Source: Dongia_B sp035539215 (GTDB lineage Bacteria; Pseudomonadota; Alphaproteobacteria; Dongiales; Dongiaceae). From it: 64,000 bases of DNA. Below, piece after piece: positions 32,728-41,436 of this stretch. The translations under genes and the position numbers were made by a program. The stretch's first letter is position 1; each line of letters opens with the position of its first letter. The stretch spans positions 124,001 through 188,000 of the forward strand of contig DATLIX010000106.1 of NCBI GenBank assembly GCA_035539215.1, given 5' to 3'. The notes beneath the pieces were generated by a model, which had not been told where the DNA came from, did no database searches, and worked only from the letters and a program-made list of their open reading frames with translations.

Positions 32728-33612
32728 ATGGCGGCGAGCGAGACGGTCACCAAGGTCAAGCAGAAATACGAAGCGGCCTGGGGCAGCTATCTTCAGGTCG
32801 CCGAACAGGTGGCGCGCGAAGAGGGGCAGAATCTGGCGCGCATTCTCGGCCGCTGCCTCTATGCCCGCAACATGCATGCGCATAAGGCGTGGCGCCGTTA
32901 TCTCCCGCAGATGGGCGGCATGGATCTGTCGCCGCGCGTGCCGGGTGCGTCGCAGATCGCCTATTACAGCTCGGTGGTGATCGAGCTGCTGCGCCAATAC
33001 GTGCCGGCGGATGCGGCACGCATCGTCGAGATGGGCTCCGGCTGGGGTGCCATCATCTCCAGCTTCTGGCTGGCTGGCGGGCCGCGCGATGCCGCGTACT
33101 ACGCGCTGGAATATACCGATAACGGCCGGGCCACCACCCGCGTGCTGGCCGCCGCGGAGCCGCGCTTCCAACTGCGCAGCCTGCCCTTCGATTATTACGA
33201 CGCCGATTTCAGCGGTCTTGCCGCGCAAGACGCCGTGCCGCCGAAGACGGTGCTCTACAGCATTTTCTCGATCGAGCAGATCGCCGAGTTGCCGGAGAGC
33301 CTGATCGAACGCATGCTTGCGGTGCCCGGTTTTGCGCGCGCGGTCCATATCGAGCCGGTCGGCTGGCAGTTCCGCCGCAACGGCCTCGGCGCGCGGTTCG
33401 ATGCGTTCCTGGCGCGGATCGGCCTGCCGCCCCTGACGCGCAAGGCGGCCACGTCACGGCGCTGCCGCAAGGCCGGCTTCAACCGCAACTTGGTGGAGCT
33501 GCTGCGCCGCTACGAGGCGGCCGGGCGCATCGTCATCGAGGCGATCGACATCGATATCGTCAGCCCGCATCCGGGCAATGCCGGCACGCTGATCGTCTGG
33601 CGCAAGGCCTGA
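32728..33612 (+). CDS. putative class-I SAM-dependent methyltransferase
   Basis: The 294-aa protein has a SAM-binding motif I, ARIVEMGSGWGAIISSFWLA, near residues 97-116, an acidic second strand (YYALEYTDNGR), and late strands with PKTVLYSIFSIEQIAELPES and a final GNAGTLIVWRK. The N-terminal 80 residues are helical. It is not one of the TylF or FkbM types elsewhere in the window; the GMGSGWGA-like motif suggests a small-molecule or sugar methyltransferase. ATG 32728 is the best available start but has a weak ribosome site. GGGCGATGGGCGA reiterations follow the stop. Confidence 0.7.
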   Translation: MAASETVTKVKQKYEAAWGSYLQVAEQVAREEGQNLARILGRCLYARNMHAHKAWRRYLPQMGGMDLSPRVPGASQIAYYSSVVIELLRQYVPADAARIVEMGSGWGAIISSFWLAGGPRDAAYYALEYTDNGRATTRVLAAAEPRFQLRSLPFDYYDADFSGLAAQDAVPPKTVLYSIFSIEQIAELPESLIERMLAVPGFARAVHIEPVGWQFRRNGLGARFDAFLARIGLPPLTRKAATSRRCRKAGFNRNLVELLRRYEAAGRIVIEAIDIDIVSPHPGNAGTLIVWRKA

Positions 33613-33671
33613 GGGGCGGGCGCGATGGGCGAGGGCGATGGACGGGGGCGATGGGCGAGGGCGCGCCGCCG

Positions 33672-34052
33672 TTATTGCGTGCAGCCGGTCAGCTGCTTTT
33701 CCTGGATGGAGAAGACCTTGCCCTCGGTCACTTCGACATTCTTGACCGTGCATTGCCGGCCGGTCGTATCGCCGAGCTTGACGTCGTAGCGGCCGGATTT
33801 CACGCCGGCGACCTTCAGCCGCTCTTCGGCATCGACCGATTTATCGGGATCGGCGAGGCAGAGATTCTCGCCATAGGCCGTGCTGCCGGCGGGGGCGAGC
33901 TGCAGCAGGTTCACCGTGTTGCGGGTAAGGTTCCAGAACCGGGTGCCGGAGGCCGCCAAAGCGGGATCGGCGGCAATGACGCCGGCAAGCAGCGTGCCGG
34001 CCAGGAGCAGGCTGCCGCTCAATTTCCATCTGTTCGCACCGAAGCCGCGCAT
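33672..34052 (-). CDS. exported protein of unknown function
   Basis: GGGGAGGAAAGA precedes the ATG at 34052; the 126-aa product has a signal helix (LSGSLLLAGTLLAGVIAADP) and cleavage near ALA-AS. The mature protein is a compact beta domain beginning TRFWNLTRNTVNLLQLAPAG with two Cys (NLCLADPDK, RQCTVKNVEV) and a final LTGCTQ. The FWNLT opening and a conserved ADPDKSVDAEERL segment recur in small periplasmic proteins of alphaproteobacteria. Function unknown. Confidence 0.75.
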   Translation of the reverse strand: MRGFGANRWKLSGSLLLAGTLLAGVIAADPALAASGTRFWNLTRNTVNLLQLAPAGSTAYGENLCLADPDKSVDAEERLKVAGVKSGRYDVKLGDTTGRQCTVKNVEVTEGKVFSIQEKQLTGCTQ

Positions 34053-34191
34053 TCTTTCCTCCCCGATCGCGTCTGACTGGAGCGCGCCCTGAAGGGACGC
34101 GGTGACGGATAGCCCGACCATTCTAGCCAGGGCGCTTGTACCGGCCGATGCTACTTTGGATCAAGCCGGCGGGGCCGCACGGCAGGAAAGC

Positions 34192-34542
34192 CTACGAAGT
34201 CAGGGAGCCGGAAGCGCGCCGGCGGGTCGGGAGGCATTCGTAGGTCACATAGGCGGGTATGAACACGTTGGCGATTGAAATCAACAGGGCCCTCGCTGTT
34301 TGCCAGGCGACGCTCAAATCGACGAACAGTGCCAGCGCACCTGTAAGGCATAGCGGCGTCAAGAACGCCATCACGAAACCAACGGCAAATGCGATCGCGC
34401 GGCGCGGGACTGGTACATTCCCTGGCAATAAGGCGACGACGGGCGGTCCCAGGAAAATCAACGCTCCATCCGGGTGCAGCAGCGGAACGGCGACGATCAA
34501 AGCCGTCGCAAGCGCCAATCGCAATAACAGCGTCGAACGCAT
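34192..34542 (-). CDS. small integral membrane protein
   Basis: The 116-aa form (a longer one starts with GTG at 34569) has three hydrophobic helices: LLLRLALATALIVAVPLLHP, IAFAVGFVMAFLTPLCLTGA and LISIANVFIPAYVTYE. It ends with a basic RRRASG tail. No transporter family is recognised. Ribosome sites are weak for both starts. It may be the last gene of a minus-strand run. Confidence 0.6.
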   Translation of the reverse strand: MRSTLLLRLALATALIVAVPLLHPDGALIFLGPPVVALLPGNVPVPRRAIAFAVGFVMAFLTPLCLTGALALFVDLSVAWQTARALLISIANVFIPAYVTYECLPTRRRASGSLTS

Positions 34543-34696
34543 CTCCGCGATATGACATTTCCCAGGCACGACATTTCCCGGGGCTGCATGCTCAGGTGAG
34601 CTGACATCAAGGGTGAGGCTAGCATGACGCCCGCCCGGTAGGCGATGAGGAAACCGGGGTCAACCTCATCGCCTGCCGGTCGGTTACGGGAGCGCC

Positions 34697-35257
34697 TCAG
34701 AAGCCGGCGGCGCGGCGCATGGTACAGATCCCGGCTGTCTCGCGGAAGCAGCGCTGGTAGAGCATGACAAGGCCGGTGGCGATGCTGAGGATATCGGCGA
34801 TGAAACCCGGCATCGAGGCAACGACGATGTCATGGGCAAGCCAGCAGGGCATGGCCACCAACATCAGCACGCGCAGCGGCAGTTCGGCCCGCTGCATGCG
34901 GCCCGCCGTCGAGAAGGCGGCGGCCATGCCGGCGAAGAGCGACGGCAGCCCCTGCCAGGTGATCGCGACCATGCCGGCCAGTGCCACCATCAGCACGTAA
35001 TAGAGCCAGCGATAACGCGCCGCGGCGATGTGCAGCGCAATTACCGTCTGCACCGCCATCAACCCGTTCATGGCGGCGGCGGTCCAGTCCTCCAGCAGAC
35101 CGTAATGAACGATGAAAGCAAGATTGTTGCAGATATAAATCAGCAGCATGGCCCGTCGTGAGCGGAAGAGGGGAAAGATGGCGAGACAGAACATGCCGAA
35201 CAGACCGGCGCCGCAGGCGGCCGGATTGGCCGCAATTGTCACCAACATGCGTTCCAT
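34697..35257 (-). CDS. YgjV-family inner membrane protein
   Basis: The 186-aa protein has six to seven hydrophobic helices and the layout of the YgjV (Imp-YgjV) family: RSRRAMLLIYICNNLAFIVH, LEDWTAAAMNGLMAVQTVIA, RYRWLYYVLMVALAGMVAIT and PCWLAHDIVVASMPGFIADI, with the conserved FSTAGRMQ loop. The family has no established biochemical role. AGGAGAAT precedes the ATG by 6 bp. Confidence 0.88.
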   Translation of the reverse strand: MERMLVTIAANPAACGAGLFGMFCLAIFPLFRSRRAMLLIYICNNLAFIVHYGLLEDWTAAAMNGLMAVQTVIALHIAAARYRWLYYVLMVALAGMVAITWQGLPSLFAGMAAAFSTAGRMQRAELPLRVLMLVAMPCWLAHDIVVASMPGFIADILSIATGLVMLYQRCFRETAGICTMRRAAGF

Positions 35258-35838
35258 TTTTTATTCTCCTAGCTATACCGGCCGTCACGGGGATGGCGTG
35301 ACGACGCGGACCGGCCATTGCATCGATGGGAGGGAGTGGGCCGGTGACGGTAAGCTAGGTGTCGCTCGGCTACGCGAGCGTTTCAGGGAACCGCGAAGAG
35401 GTTACGGCGGTAACGCGGCGAGGGAATGTCGTCGAGATGCCTTGCCGTTTTCGCATATGCGTCAGTTTTGGCTGCGCTGCAGCAACTTCTGCGACGAAGG
35501 ATCGGCGCGGCAAGGCGGAAAAATATGTTGTGAATATATGACGGCGGGAACTTTTTCGGAGCTGCGTCAAAGGCGTGAAGGTTTCATCTGCAACATGCCG
35601 AAAACCGTCGCATGCCGCCCCCGGTCACAGCGGGAGCGACGCCACCGCCGACATCAATTGTGATCCATGCCACACATATTCGCGCCGTGGCTTGACGCCC
35701 GGCCGGGCGGTGCAGGTTACAGATTCACGCCGGCAAGGGCAGCCGTCGTGGCGGCGCTCGATAGCGCCTTCACAGGTCGCGCTTCTGGCCGGGGCCATCT
35801 CCTGCTACGATCGTCGGGTCCGATGCGGGAAGGGCATC
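35258..35838. other. 581-bp gene-free region
   Basis: No gene is supported. GGTTACGGCGGTAACGCGG (near 35399) is a short inverted sequence, and an AT-rich patch (GGAAAAATATGTTGTGAATATATG, about 35518-35540) may be a promoter. Both flanking genes read outward. Confidence 0.4.
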
Positions 35839-36282
35839 ATGAAAAGCTCGCTCATCGCGCTGCTTCTGCTGGCAGCCTGCGCCTCGTCCTCGCAAACCAC
35901 GCCGCATGAAGTGGTGGCCACGCCGCCGCCCGGAAAATATTCCGGCGCCGAGCAATGGGTCGAGGTGATGGCCATGCGGGGCCTGGTGGCTTGGCCCGCA
36001 CCGCTCGAGGTGCAGATGGATCTCGCGAGCTGTATCTGGCTCTATGTGAAAAGCCGGCTGACGCCGGAGCAGCTGGCTGAATTCGATGCCGCGGTCCGCA
36101 ACGGAGGCGAGGTCGCCCCCGCTACCGGCAGGGCGCTGATGGACGCGGTGGCCGCGCCGATACCTGGCGATGCCTCGTTCCTGGAATTCTATTGCCCCGA
36201 CAAGATCGCGGAGTTCAAGGCTTATCCGGCCTATCCCGTTCTCGGGCCCGGCACCTGGAGCGGCCCCCCGGCAGCGCAATGA
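35839..36282 (+). CDS. putative lipoprotein of unknown function
   Basis: The ATG at 35839 has GGGAAGGG upstream and gives 147 aa with a short lipoprotein signal, MKSSLIALLLLAACASS, lipobox LLAAC. The mature part starts SSQTTPHEVVATPPPGKYSG and has a helical domain with two Cys (LASCIWLYVK, EFYCPDK). Longer frames upstream give no signal peptide. A terminator-like hairpin follows between convergent genes. Confidence 0.72.
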   Translation: MKSSLIALLLLAACASSSQTTPHEVVATPPPGKYSGAEQWVEVMAMRGLVAWPAPLEVQMDLASCIWLYVKSRLTPEQLAEFDAAVRNGGEVAPATGRALMDAVAAPIPGDASFLEFYCPDKIAEFKAYPAYPVLGPGTWSGPPAAQ

Positions 36283-36330
36283 GCAGACGGCCAAGGGGGT
36301 GATGCCAGGCGCCGGGAGCGGACAGGTTTC

Positions 36331-36356
36331 AAGTGGAAGCCGATCCGCTTCCACTT
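36331..36356. terminator. hairpin between convergent lipoprotein and HAD genes
   Basis: AAGTGGAAGC (36331-36340) and GCTTCCACTT (36347-36356) form a perfect 10-bp stem with loop CGATCC; TTT and AAA flank it, so it can end transcripts from either side. Confidence 0.7.
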
Positions 36357-36358
36357 AA

Positions 36359-36389
36359 ACGATCGCGCTCTAGCACGATCGCGCTCTAC
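36359..36389. repeat. ACGATCGCGCTCTA tandem duplication over a stop codon
   Basis: Copies at 36359-36373 and 36375-36389 differ only at the last base. The second overlaps the TAG stop codon of the HAD phosphatase gene. Confidence 0.9.
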
Positions 36390-37060
36390 CCTGGGGGTTC
36401 CTCCGCATTGACCATGGAGAGCACCGTAGCGGCGAGATCGGCAGGGGAATCCACCAGCTGGTCCGCGCCGGCAGTTTCAAGTTCGTCCCGGCCACCATAA
36501 CCCCAGAGCACGCCAAGACCGCGCATGCCGACCGCATGGGCGCCGGAAATATCATGCCGGCGATCCCCGACCATCAGGCTTTGATGTGGCGAAAGACGAT
36601 GTTCAGCCAGAATATGGGCGAGCAGTTCAGGCTTGTGATCCAGCGCGCCGCTAGGCACCGAGCCGTAGATGCCATCGAAGTATGCGGCAAATTTTAGATG
36701 GTCCAGAATACGGCTGGCGAAAATCGCCCTTTTTGATGTCGCGAGATAGAGCCGCAATCCGCTCCGCTTCATCTCTGCAAGGGATTGGCCGATTCCCGGA
36801 TAAGGCACGCTGCCGAGATATCCGCTTTCACCGTAATGCTGACGATAGGCGGCGACCGCTTCATCGACCCTGTCGTCTCCGTATGACTGCAGCAGAAGTT
36901 GCAAGATATCTTCGAGCGGCGGCCCGATGGTGTGTCTTAGATCGAGGTTCTGATCCGGTTCATGTCCAAGGGCGCGCAGGGCGGCAAGGCAGCTTGCCAG
37001 AATGCCGGGATACGAATCGATCAAGGTGCCGTCGAGGTCCAGAAGAACGGATCGGGTCAT
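36386..37060 (-). CDS. HAD-family phosphatase (phosphoglycolate phosphatase-like)
   Basis: The 224-aa protein shows all HAD motifs: nucleophile D8 and D10 in LLDLDGTLID, the SKR of LYLATSKRAI (motif II), Lys in ALDHKPELLAHI (motif III) and GDRRHDISGA (motif IV). The cap lies between (HTIGPPLEDILQLLLQSYGD). It is the Gph/PGP-like subfamily acting on small phosphate esters. The ATG at 37060 is the first start that keeps the N-terminal DLDGT at the expected place. A second family member is at 47669-48328. Confidence 0.9.
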   Translation of the reverse strand: MTRSVLLDLDGTLIDSYPGILASCLAALRALGHEPDQNLDLRHTIGPPLEDILQLLLQSYGDDRVDEAVAAYRQHYGESGYLGSVPYPGIGQSLAEMKRSGLRLYLATSKRAIFASRILDHLKFAAYFDGIYGSVPSGALDHKPELLAHILAEHRLSPHQSLMVGDRRHDISGAHAVGMRGLGVLWGYGGRDELETAGADQLVDSPADLAATVLSMVNAEEPPG

Positions 37061-37191
37061 GATCCGAAGATAGCAGCCAAAAGCAAACGCGTACAAGTTC
37101 GCTTGGTTTCGTTGCTGCTTCGGATCATGCGCCGCAGGGCCGACGGTTCGTCCACAGGGCTGAGCCGTGGCGGCGCGCCAATGCGTCCCGC

Positions 37192-37419
37192 CTAGCGCCC
37201 CAGTTCCGCCGGCGTGGCGATGCCGGGGTAATAGGCATGGCCGCCATCGGGGCGGGCGCAGCGATTGACCTGGCCGCTGGAGACCAGGCGGCTGCATTCC
37301 GCCTCGACCTGATGCTCATAGCTGGGCGATCCGTAGAGGGCGGTGGAGAGGTCCCGCTCGTTGAGGCCGGGGCGGTGATGGATGACGAAGTCGAGCACAT
37401 CGGCAATGGTTGCTGTCAT
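37192..37419 (-). CDS. small winged-helix-like protein, 75 aa
   Basis: AGGGAGAT precedes the ATG at 37419. The protein has a helix-turn-helix-like stretch, TIADVLDFVIHHRPGLNERD then LSTALYGSPSYEHQVEAECS, followed by a wing-like RLVSSGQVNRCARPDGGHAY. This pattern fits a minimal winged helix that could bind DNA or act as a structural adaptor. No partner gene is adjacent. Confidence 0.7.
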   Translation of the reverse strand: MTATIADVLDFVIHHRPGLNERDLSTALYGSPSYEHQVEAECSRLVSSGQVNRCARPDGGHAYYPGIATPAELGR

Positions 37420-37478
37420 GGCAGATCTCCCTGACGTCGCACGCATCCCCCGTCGCGCTGGGACGCCATGATCGCATA

Positions 37479-37519
37479 GAGCAGGGCGATCGCCTAGATG
37501 GAGCAGGGCGATCGCCTAG
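37479..37519. repeat. GAGCAGGGCGATCGCCTAG in two copies 22 bp apart
   Basis: The 19-bp copies (37479-37497 and 37501-37519) each contain the palindrome GGCGATCGCC. No gene is seen in 37420-37872, so the element lies in the upstream region shared by two divergent genes and could be an operator pair. Confidence 0.85.
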
Positions 37520-37872
37520 AGCGGGATGATTGCCGGCTTCGCCCTCGCGGCGGCCGTGAAGCGGCAATGAATCATCCGTCGCGGGCCGGCGATAGCGCAC
37601 CGATATACGGCCCCATTGCCCAAGCTGCAGTGCAGCAAGGTGGTCGCTGCCACACGCCCATGTGTCACCGGGCCAAATCATCGGCCGCGGAATGCGGCAT
37701 CGCTGTCGTTGCGCTCTTTCCGGCTGCACGCCATCCGCCTAGAATGAGGCCGGAACAAGACGGCCGACTCCATCACGGCGAGCGGTGGAACGGAAAGCAG
37801 CCGCGCGACGAACCAAGCTGCGTGACGAATCCAACGGAGCTGCCATGCGTGTCGACCACATGAGTACCGATC

Positions 37873-38421
37873 ATGAGTGATGCGGCGACGCCTGCCTCCG
37901 GCAAGCGGCCTTATCTGCGTACCACCAAGGTGGATTTTCTCGATCGCTGCGCGCCGCGCATCGCCGCCTTCTATCGCTTCTGGGACGGCAAACGTCAGGG
38001 GCGGACCATGCCGACGCGCGAGGATTTCGATCCGCTGGAGATGCGCGACTGGCTGCCCGGCATCGTGCTGGTCGATGTGCAGCATAATCCCCGCCGGCTC
38101 ACCTATCGCCTGGTCGGCACCCGTTCGGTCGAATTGAAGCAGCGCGACGTCACCGGCCAGACGGTGGAAGAGGGCTATCACGGCGCCTCGCTGGACGACA
38201 TCCTGGAGAACTACCGCCTGGTGATCGAGGGATGCACGGTGCTCTACGACTGGGAGGCGGCCGCCTCGCAAAGCGGCTATCTGCAGGATATTGAGACGCT
38301 GATGCTGCCGCTCTCCGCCAATGGCGAGACGGTCAACATGGTGATGGTCTATTTCGAGGTCGCCAGCTATCTGCCGGAGATCGAGGGCGTGCCGGACGAT
38401 GCGCTGCCCTCCACATCCTGA
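37873..38421 (+). CDS. PAS_5-domain protein
   Basis: The 182-aa protein is a single PAS_5 domain: FYRFWDGKRQGRTMPTREDF, DPLEMRDWLPGIVLVDVQHN, LTYRLVGTRSVELKQRDVTG and MVYFEVASYLPEIEG. Stand-alone PAS_5 proteins are common in Rhodospirillales and lack an output domain; ligand and partner are unknown. A gene for an AHSA1-type protein begins 3 bp after its stop, so the two are probably one operon. A second PAS_5 protein is at 56501-56986. Confidence 0.85.
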   Translation: MSDAATPASGKRPYLRTTKVDFLDRCAPRIAAFYRFWDGKRQGRTMPTREDFDPLEMRDWLPGIVLVDVQHNPRRLTYRLVGTRSVELKQRDVTGQTVEEGYHGASLDDILENYRLVIEGCTVLYDWEAAASQSGYLQDIETLMLPLSANGETVNMVMVYFEVASYLPEIEGVPDDALPSTS

Positions 38422-38424
38422 AAC

Positions 38425-38901
38425 ATGACAGCGGCCGCCTCCGGCAAGTCGACACGCACGACACGTCTCATCAAGGCCCCGCCGGAAGCGGTCTACGCCG
38501 CCTTCACGGACCCCGCCGCCCTGGTCGCCTGGCTGCCGCCGGGCGAGATGACCGGCAAGATCCGCGACTTCGCGGCGGGGATCGGCGGCGGCTATCGCAT
38601 GTCGCTGTTCTATCCGCCGAACCAGAATGGGTCGCGCGGCAAGACGGCGGCGGGCGAGGACAGGGTCACCGTCCGTTTCCTGGACCTGGCGCCGTCGCGC
38701 CGCATCGTCGAGGCCGTCACCTTCGAGAGCGACGATCCCGCCTTGCAGGGCGAGATGATTGTCACGGTGACCTTCGACGCGGCAGGCGGCGGCACGGAAG
38801 TGGTCTTCCTGTGCGAAAATCTGCCGCCGGGCATCAGGCCGGAGGACAACGAAGCTGGCGCGCGGCTCTCGCTGGAGCAACTGGCGCGGCGTTTCGCATG
38901 A
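38425..38901 (+). CDS. SRPBCC/AHSA1-family protein
   Basis: The 158-aa protein has the START-like AHSA1 layout: TTRLIKAPPEAVYAAFTDPA at the N-terminus, WLPPGEMTGKIRDFAAGIGG, then the strands YRMSLFYPP and RVTVRFLDLAPSRRIVEAVT and a final helix GARLSLEQLARRF. Such proteins bind hydrophobic ligands or modulate enzymes. The 3-bp gap to the PAS_5 gene suggests translational coupling. Confidence 0.9.
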   Translation: MTAAASGKSTRTTRLIKAPPEAVYAAFTDPAALVAWLPPGEMTGKIRDFAAGIGGGYRMSLFYPPNQNGSRGKTAAGEDRVTVRFLDLAPSRRIVEAVTFESDDPALQGEMIVTVTFDAAGGGTEVVFLCENLPPGIRPEDNEAGARLSLEQLARRFA

Positions 38902-38914
38902 GGGCCGGTGCCTG

Positions 38915-39559
38915 TCAGCGCCAGGCCGCGGGTTCGCGCCACATCGCCCAGCTCATCGGCGCGCTGGGCGCGGCGCGGTATTCGGCGGTGACGGTGAAGC
39001 CGAAGCGGGCATAGAAAGGCAGGTTGGCGGCGTTTCCGGTTTCCAGGAATGCCGGCCGCCGGCCGGCATCCAGCCGCCGCGTCCAATCGCGCATCAGCGC
39101 CGAGCCGACGCCCTTCCGCTGGGCCTCCGGGGCGACGCCCAGGAAGAAGAGATAGTCATGCGGCCGCGCCAGCGAATGGTGGCGGTCGATCGCCCGGCGC
39201 AGCTGCAGCAGGCGATGCAGCCGCGTGAGGCCGGTCAGCCTGAGAGCCACCGGCACGAAGGCGATCTCCTTCGCGATCGGCTGGGGCCCGAGATGCTCGG
39301 AGGGAATCCAGGCGATGACGGCCCCGCCGGTCGAGGCGCGGCGGATCTCGCCCGGCCCGAAGATGACGCGGCGCAGGATGAATTCCATGAAATCCTTGCG
39401 GGCGGCGTGCCGTCCGTCATCGGCGCGGCTCATCCAGGTGAAGAGCGGCTCGTCCCTGAAGGCGTCGGCTAGATCGGCGGCGGCGGCGGCGATCCCGTCG
39501 GACGCGATCGGGTCCGGCGCGGATGCGGCGGCGATCAGCGCGGCAATGTCCCTGGTCAA
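38915..39559 (-). CDS. GNAT-family N-acetyltransferase
   Basis: The 214-aa protein has the GNAT pyrophosphate loop in FFLGVAPEAQRKGVGSALMR (QRKGVG), a following AFLETGNAANLPFYARFGFT segment and a C-terminal strand. The N-terminal half includes FRDEPLFTWMSR. The start is TTG at 39559, with AGGGG 10 bp upstream; an ATG is not available without losing the first helix. It is convergent with the PAS_5/AHSA1 pair. Confidence 0.85.
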   Translation of the reverse strand: MTRDIAALIAAASAPDPIASDGIAAAAADLADAFRDEPLFTWMSRADDGRHAARKDFMEFILRRVIFGPGEIRRASTGGAVIAWIPSEHLGPQPIAKEIAFVPVALRLTGLTRLHRLLQLRRAIDRHHSLARPHDYLFFLGVAPEAQRKGVGSALMRDWTRRLDAGRRPAFLETGNAANLPFYARFGFTVTAEYRAAPSAPMSWAMWREPAAWR

Positions 39560-39825
39560 GATCGTTATCCCCTATCCTCTGTCGCTTGAGCCGCGCGGCA
39601 AACAAGTTGCCGCAACGGCGGGCCTCGTGTGTTCCCCGAGCGGGCTGCGCCATCCGGCAACCGGATCGCCGATGGCGCAGCGACTTCTATATATGGATCG
39701 CAAGCGGCGTCGTTGTAGGGCGGCCGTGAGGGTTCGGCCGGCTGTCGGTCGCAACGCTGCGGTGTTGTTCTGCCGGCCTATCTCCACACGCTTCCCCGCC
39801 GGCGCCGCGGCGCCGGCGGGTCCCA

Positions 39826-41253
39826 TCAACGGATACCGTCCTCGGCGATGGTCTCGGCGGCTACCTTGGCGGCCTGCCGCTCGTCTTCGGTGATGCGCGT
39901 CGTCTTCCAGCTGCCGCGCGCGAACCAGCAGATGGAGACGATGGCAACGACGATATTGGTGACCGGGAAAGACCACCACAGGCCCTGCGCCATGAGCACC
40001 GTGTGCTTGGAAAGAACATAGGCCATGGGGAACTGGACCATCCACTGCGAGACCAGGGCGATGACCATGGCGATCAGCATATTGCCGGAGGCGCGAAAGG
40101 CCGAGACGATGCAGAGCTGGATGCCGATGCCACCCCAGGCAAGGCACATAATGCGGATGAAGCCGGCGCCCGCTGCGATGACGCCCGGATCTTCGGGAAT
40201 GAAGAAGGCGACGATCGCGGGGGCGGCAAGATAGGCGATGACGCCCACGACACTGAGGATGACGAAGCCGAAGATCGTGCCGAGCACGGTGACGCGGGCG
40301 GCGCGTTCGAGGTTGCCGGCGCCGATATTCTGCCCGACCAAGGTGGAGACGGCCATCGATAGGCCCATGGCGGGAATCGTCACGACCTGGAGCACATTGG
40401 AGCCGACGCCATAGGCGGCGATGGTCAAGGTGCCGAAGCTCGCCACCAGGAAGGACATGACCATCAGGCCGAGGCCGCGCGTCGACAATTCGACGGAGCC
40501 GGGAAAGCCGAGGAAGAAGGCGCGGCGGATGTAAAGCAGGTCCGGCTTCAGCCCGGTCCAGTGCAGTTTGATGCCGTGCCGGCCGTTCAGGAACAGGCCG
40601 ATGCCGATGGCCGCCGCCAGCGCCTGTGTCACCAGCGTGGCGAGGGCCGCGCCCATGACACCCAGCGGCGGGACGGGGCCCGCGCCGAAAATGAAAAGGG
40701 GGTCGAGAATGAAATTGAGCACCACGGTGCCGAGCACGATCGCGAGCGGGATCATGGTGCGGCCGATGCCGCGCATCAGCGCCTGGAACATGGCGTAGAT
40801 GAAGACGAAGATGATGCCGATGAAGGAGACCCTCATGAAGCCCAGCGCGCCGGCATAGACATCCGGGGCCACGCCCAGCAGCTCCAGCAGATAGGGCGTG
40901 AGGATGTATCCCAGCGCGCCGAGCAGAATCGAGGTCAATGTCACCATCACCATGGTCTGCGCCGCCACATGGTCGACCATGTCCTGGCGGCCGGCGCCCA
41001 TGTATTGCGCGCTGAGCGTGGCGCCGGCCATGGCGAGGCCGGAGCCGAGCGCGATGACCAGGAAGGTGACCGGGAAACTGACCGACACGGCGGCCACCGC
41101 AGCCGCCCCCAATCGGCCGACCCAGAAAGCGTCCGTCAGCTGATAGCCGGTCTGCAGCAGATTGCCGAGGATGATGGGGATGGCGAGGGTAACCAGGGCT
41201 CGGGCGATCGGCCCTTCCAAAAACAGCTTCCGGCGATGATCCAAGCGGGACAC
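39826..41253 (-). CDS. MATE-family multidrug/cation efflux transporter
   Basis: The 475-aa protein shows the twelve-helix MATE pattern as two similar six-helix halves. Landmarks include ALVTLAIPIILGNLLQTGYQ, LTDAFWVGRLGAAAVAAVSV, LMRGIGRTMIPLAIVL and, in the second half, GNLERAARVTVL and FRASGNMLIAMV. MATE proteins export cationic drugs in exchange for Na+ or H+. The start is a GTG at 41253 in SRLDHRRKLFLEGPI, an acceptable MATE N-terminus. It is separated from the upstream LysR gene by 183 bp and read in the same direction. Confidence 0.93.
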   Translation of the reverse strand: MSRLDHRRKLFLEGPIARALVTLAIPIILGNLLQTGYQLTDAFWVGRLGAAAVAAVSVSFPVTFLVIALGSGLAMAGATLSAQYMGAGRQDMVDHVAAQTMVMVTLTSILLGALGYILTPYLLELLGVAPDVYAGALGFMRVSFIGIIFVFIYAMFQALMRGIGRTMIPLAIVLGTVVLNFILDPLFIFGAGPVPPLGVMGAALATLVTQALAAAIGIGLFLNGRHGIKLHWTGLKPDLLYIRRAFFLGFPGSVELSTRGLGLMVMSFLVASFGTLTIAAYGVGSNVLQVVTIPAMGLSMAVSTLVGQNIGAGNLERAARVTVLGTIFGFVILSVVGVIAYLAAPAIVAFFIPEDPGVIAAGAGFIRIMCLAWGGIGIQLCIVSAFRASGNMLIAMVIALVSQWMVQFPMAYVLSKHTVLMAQGLWWSFPVTNIVVAIVSICWFARGSWKTTRITEDERQAAKVAAETIAEDGIR

Positions 41254-41436
41254 TCTTTCAGTGTAAGGTGGGGCCGCAAGCTTAGCCTGAAGATTCGGCG
41301 AGATACAACGCGGTCACGGCGATTTGTTGATCGGCCGCCGATCCGCATCTGCGATCCCGCGCGGATGGCGTTGGGGTCGTTTCCCCGGCGTCCTGCCGAA
41401 GGCCGCGTTGAAGGCCGGGCCCGGCCGCAGGCGGGT

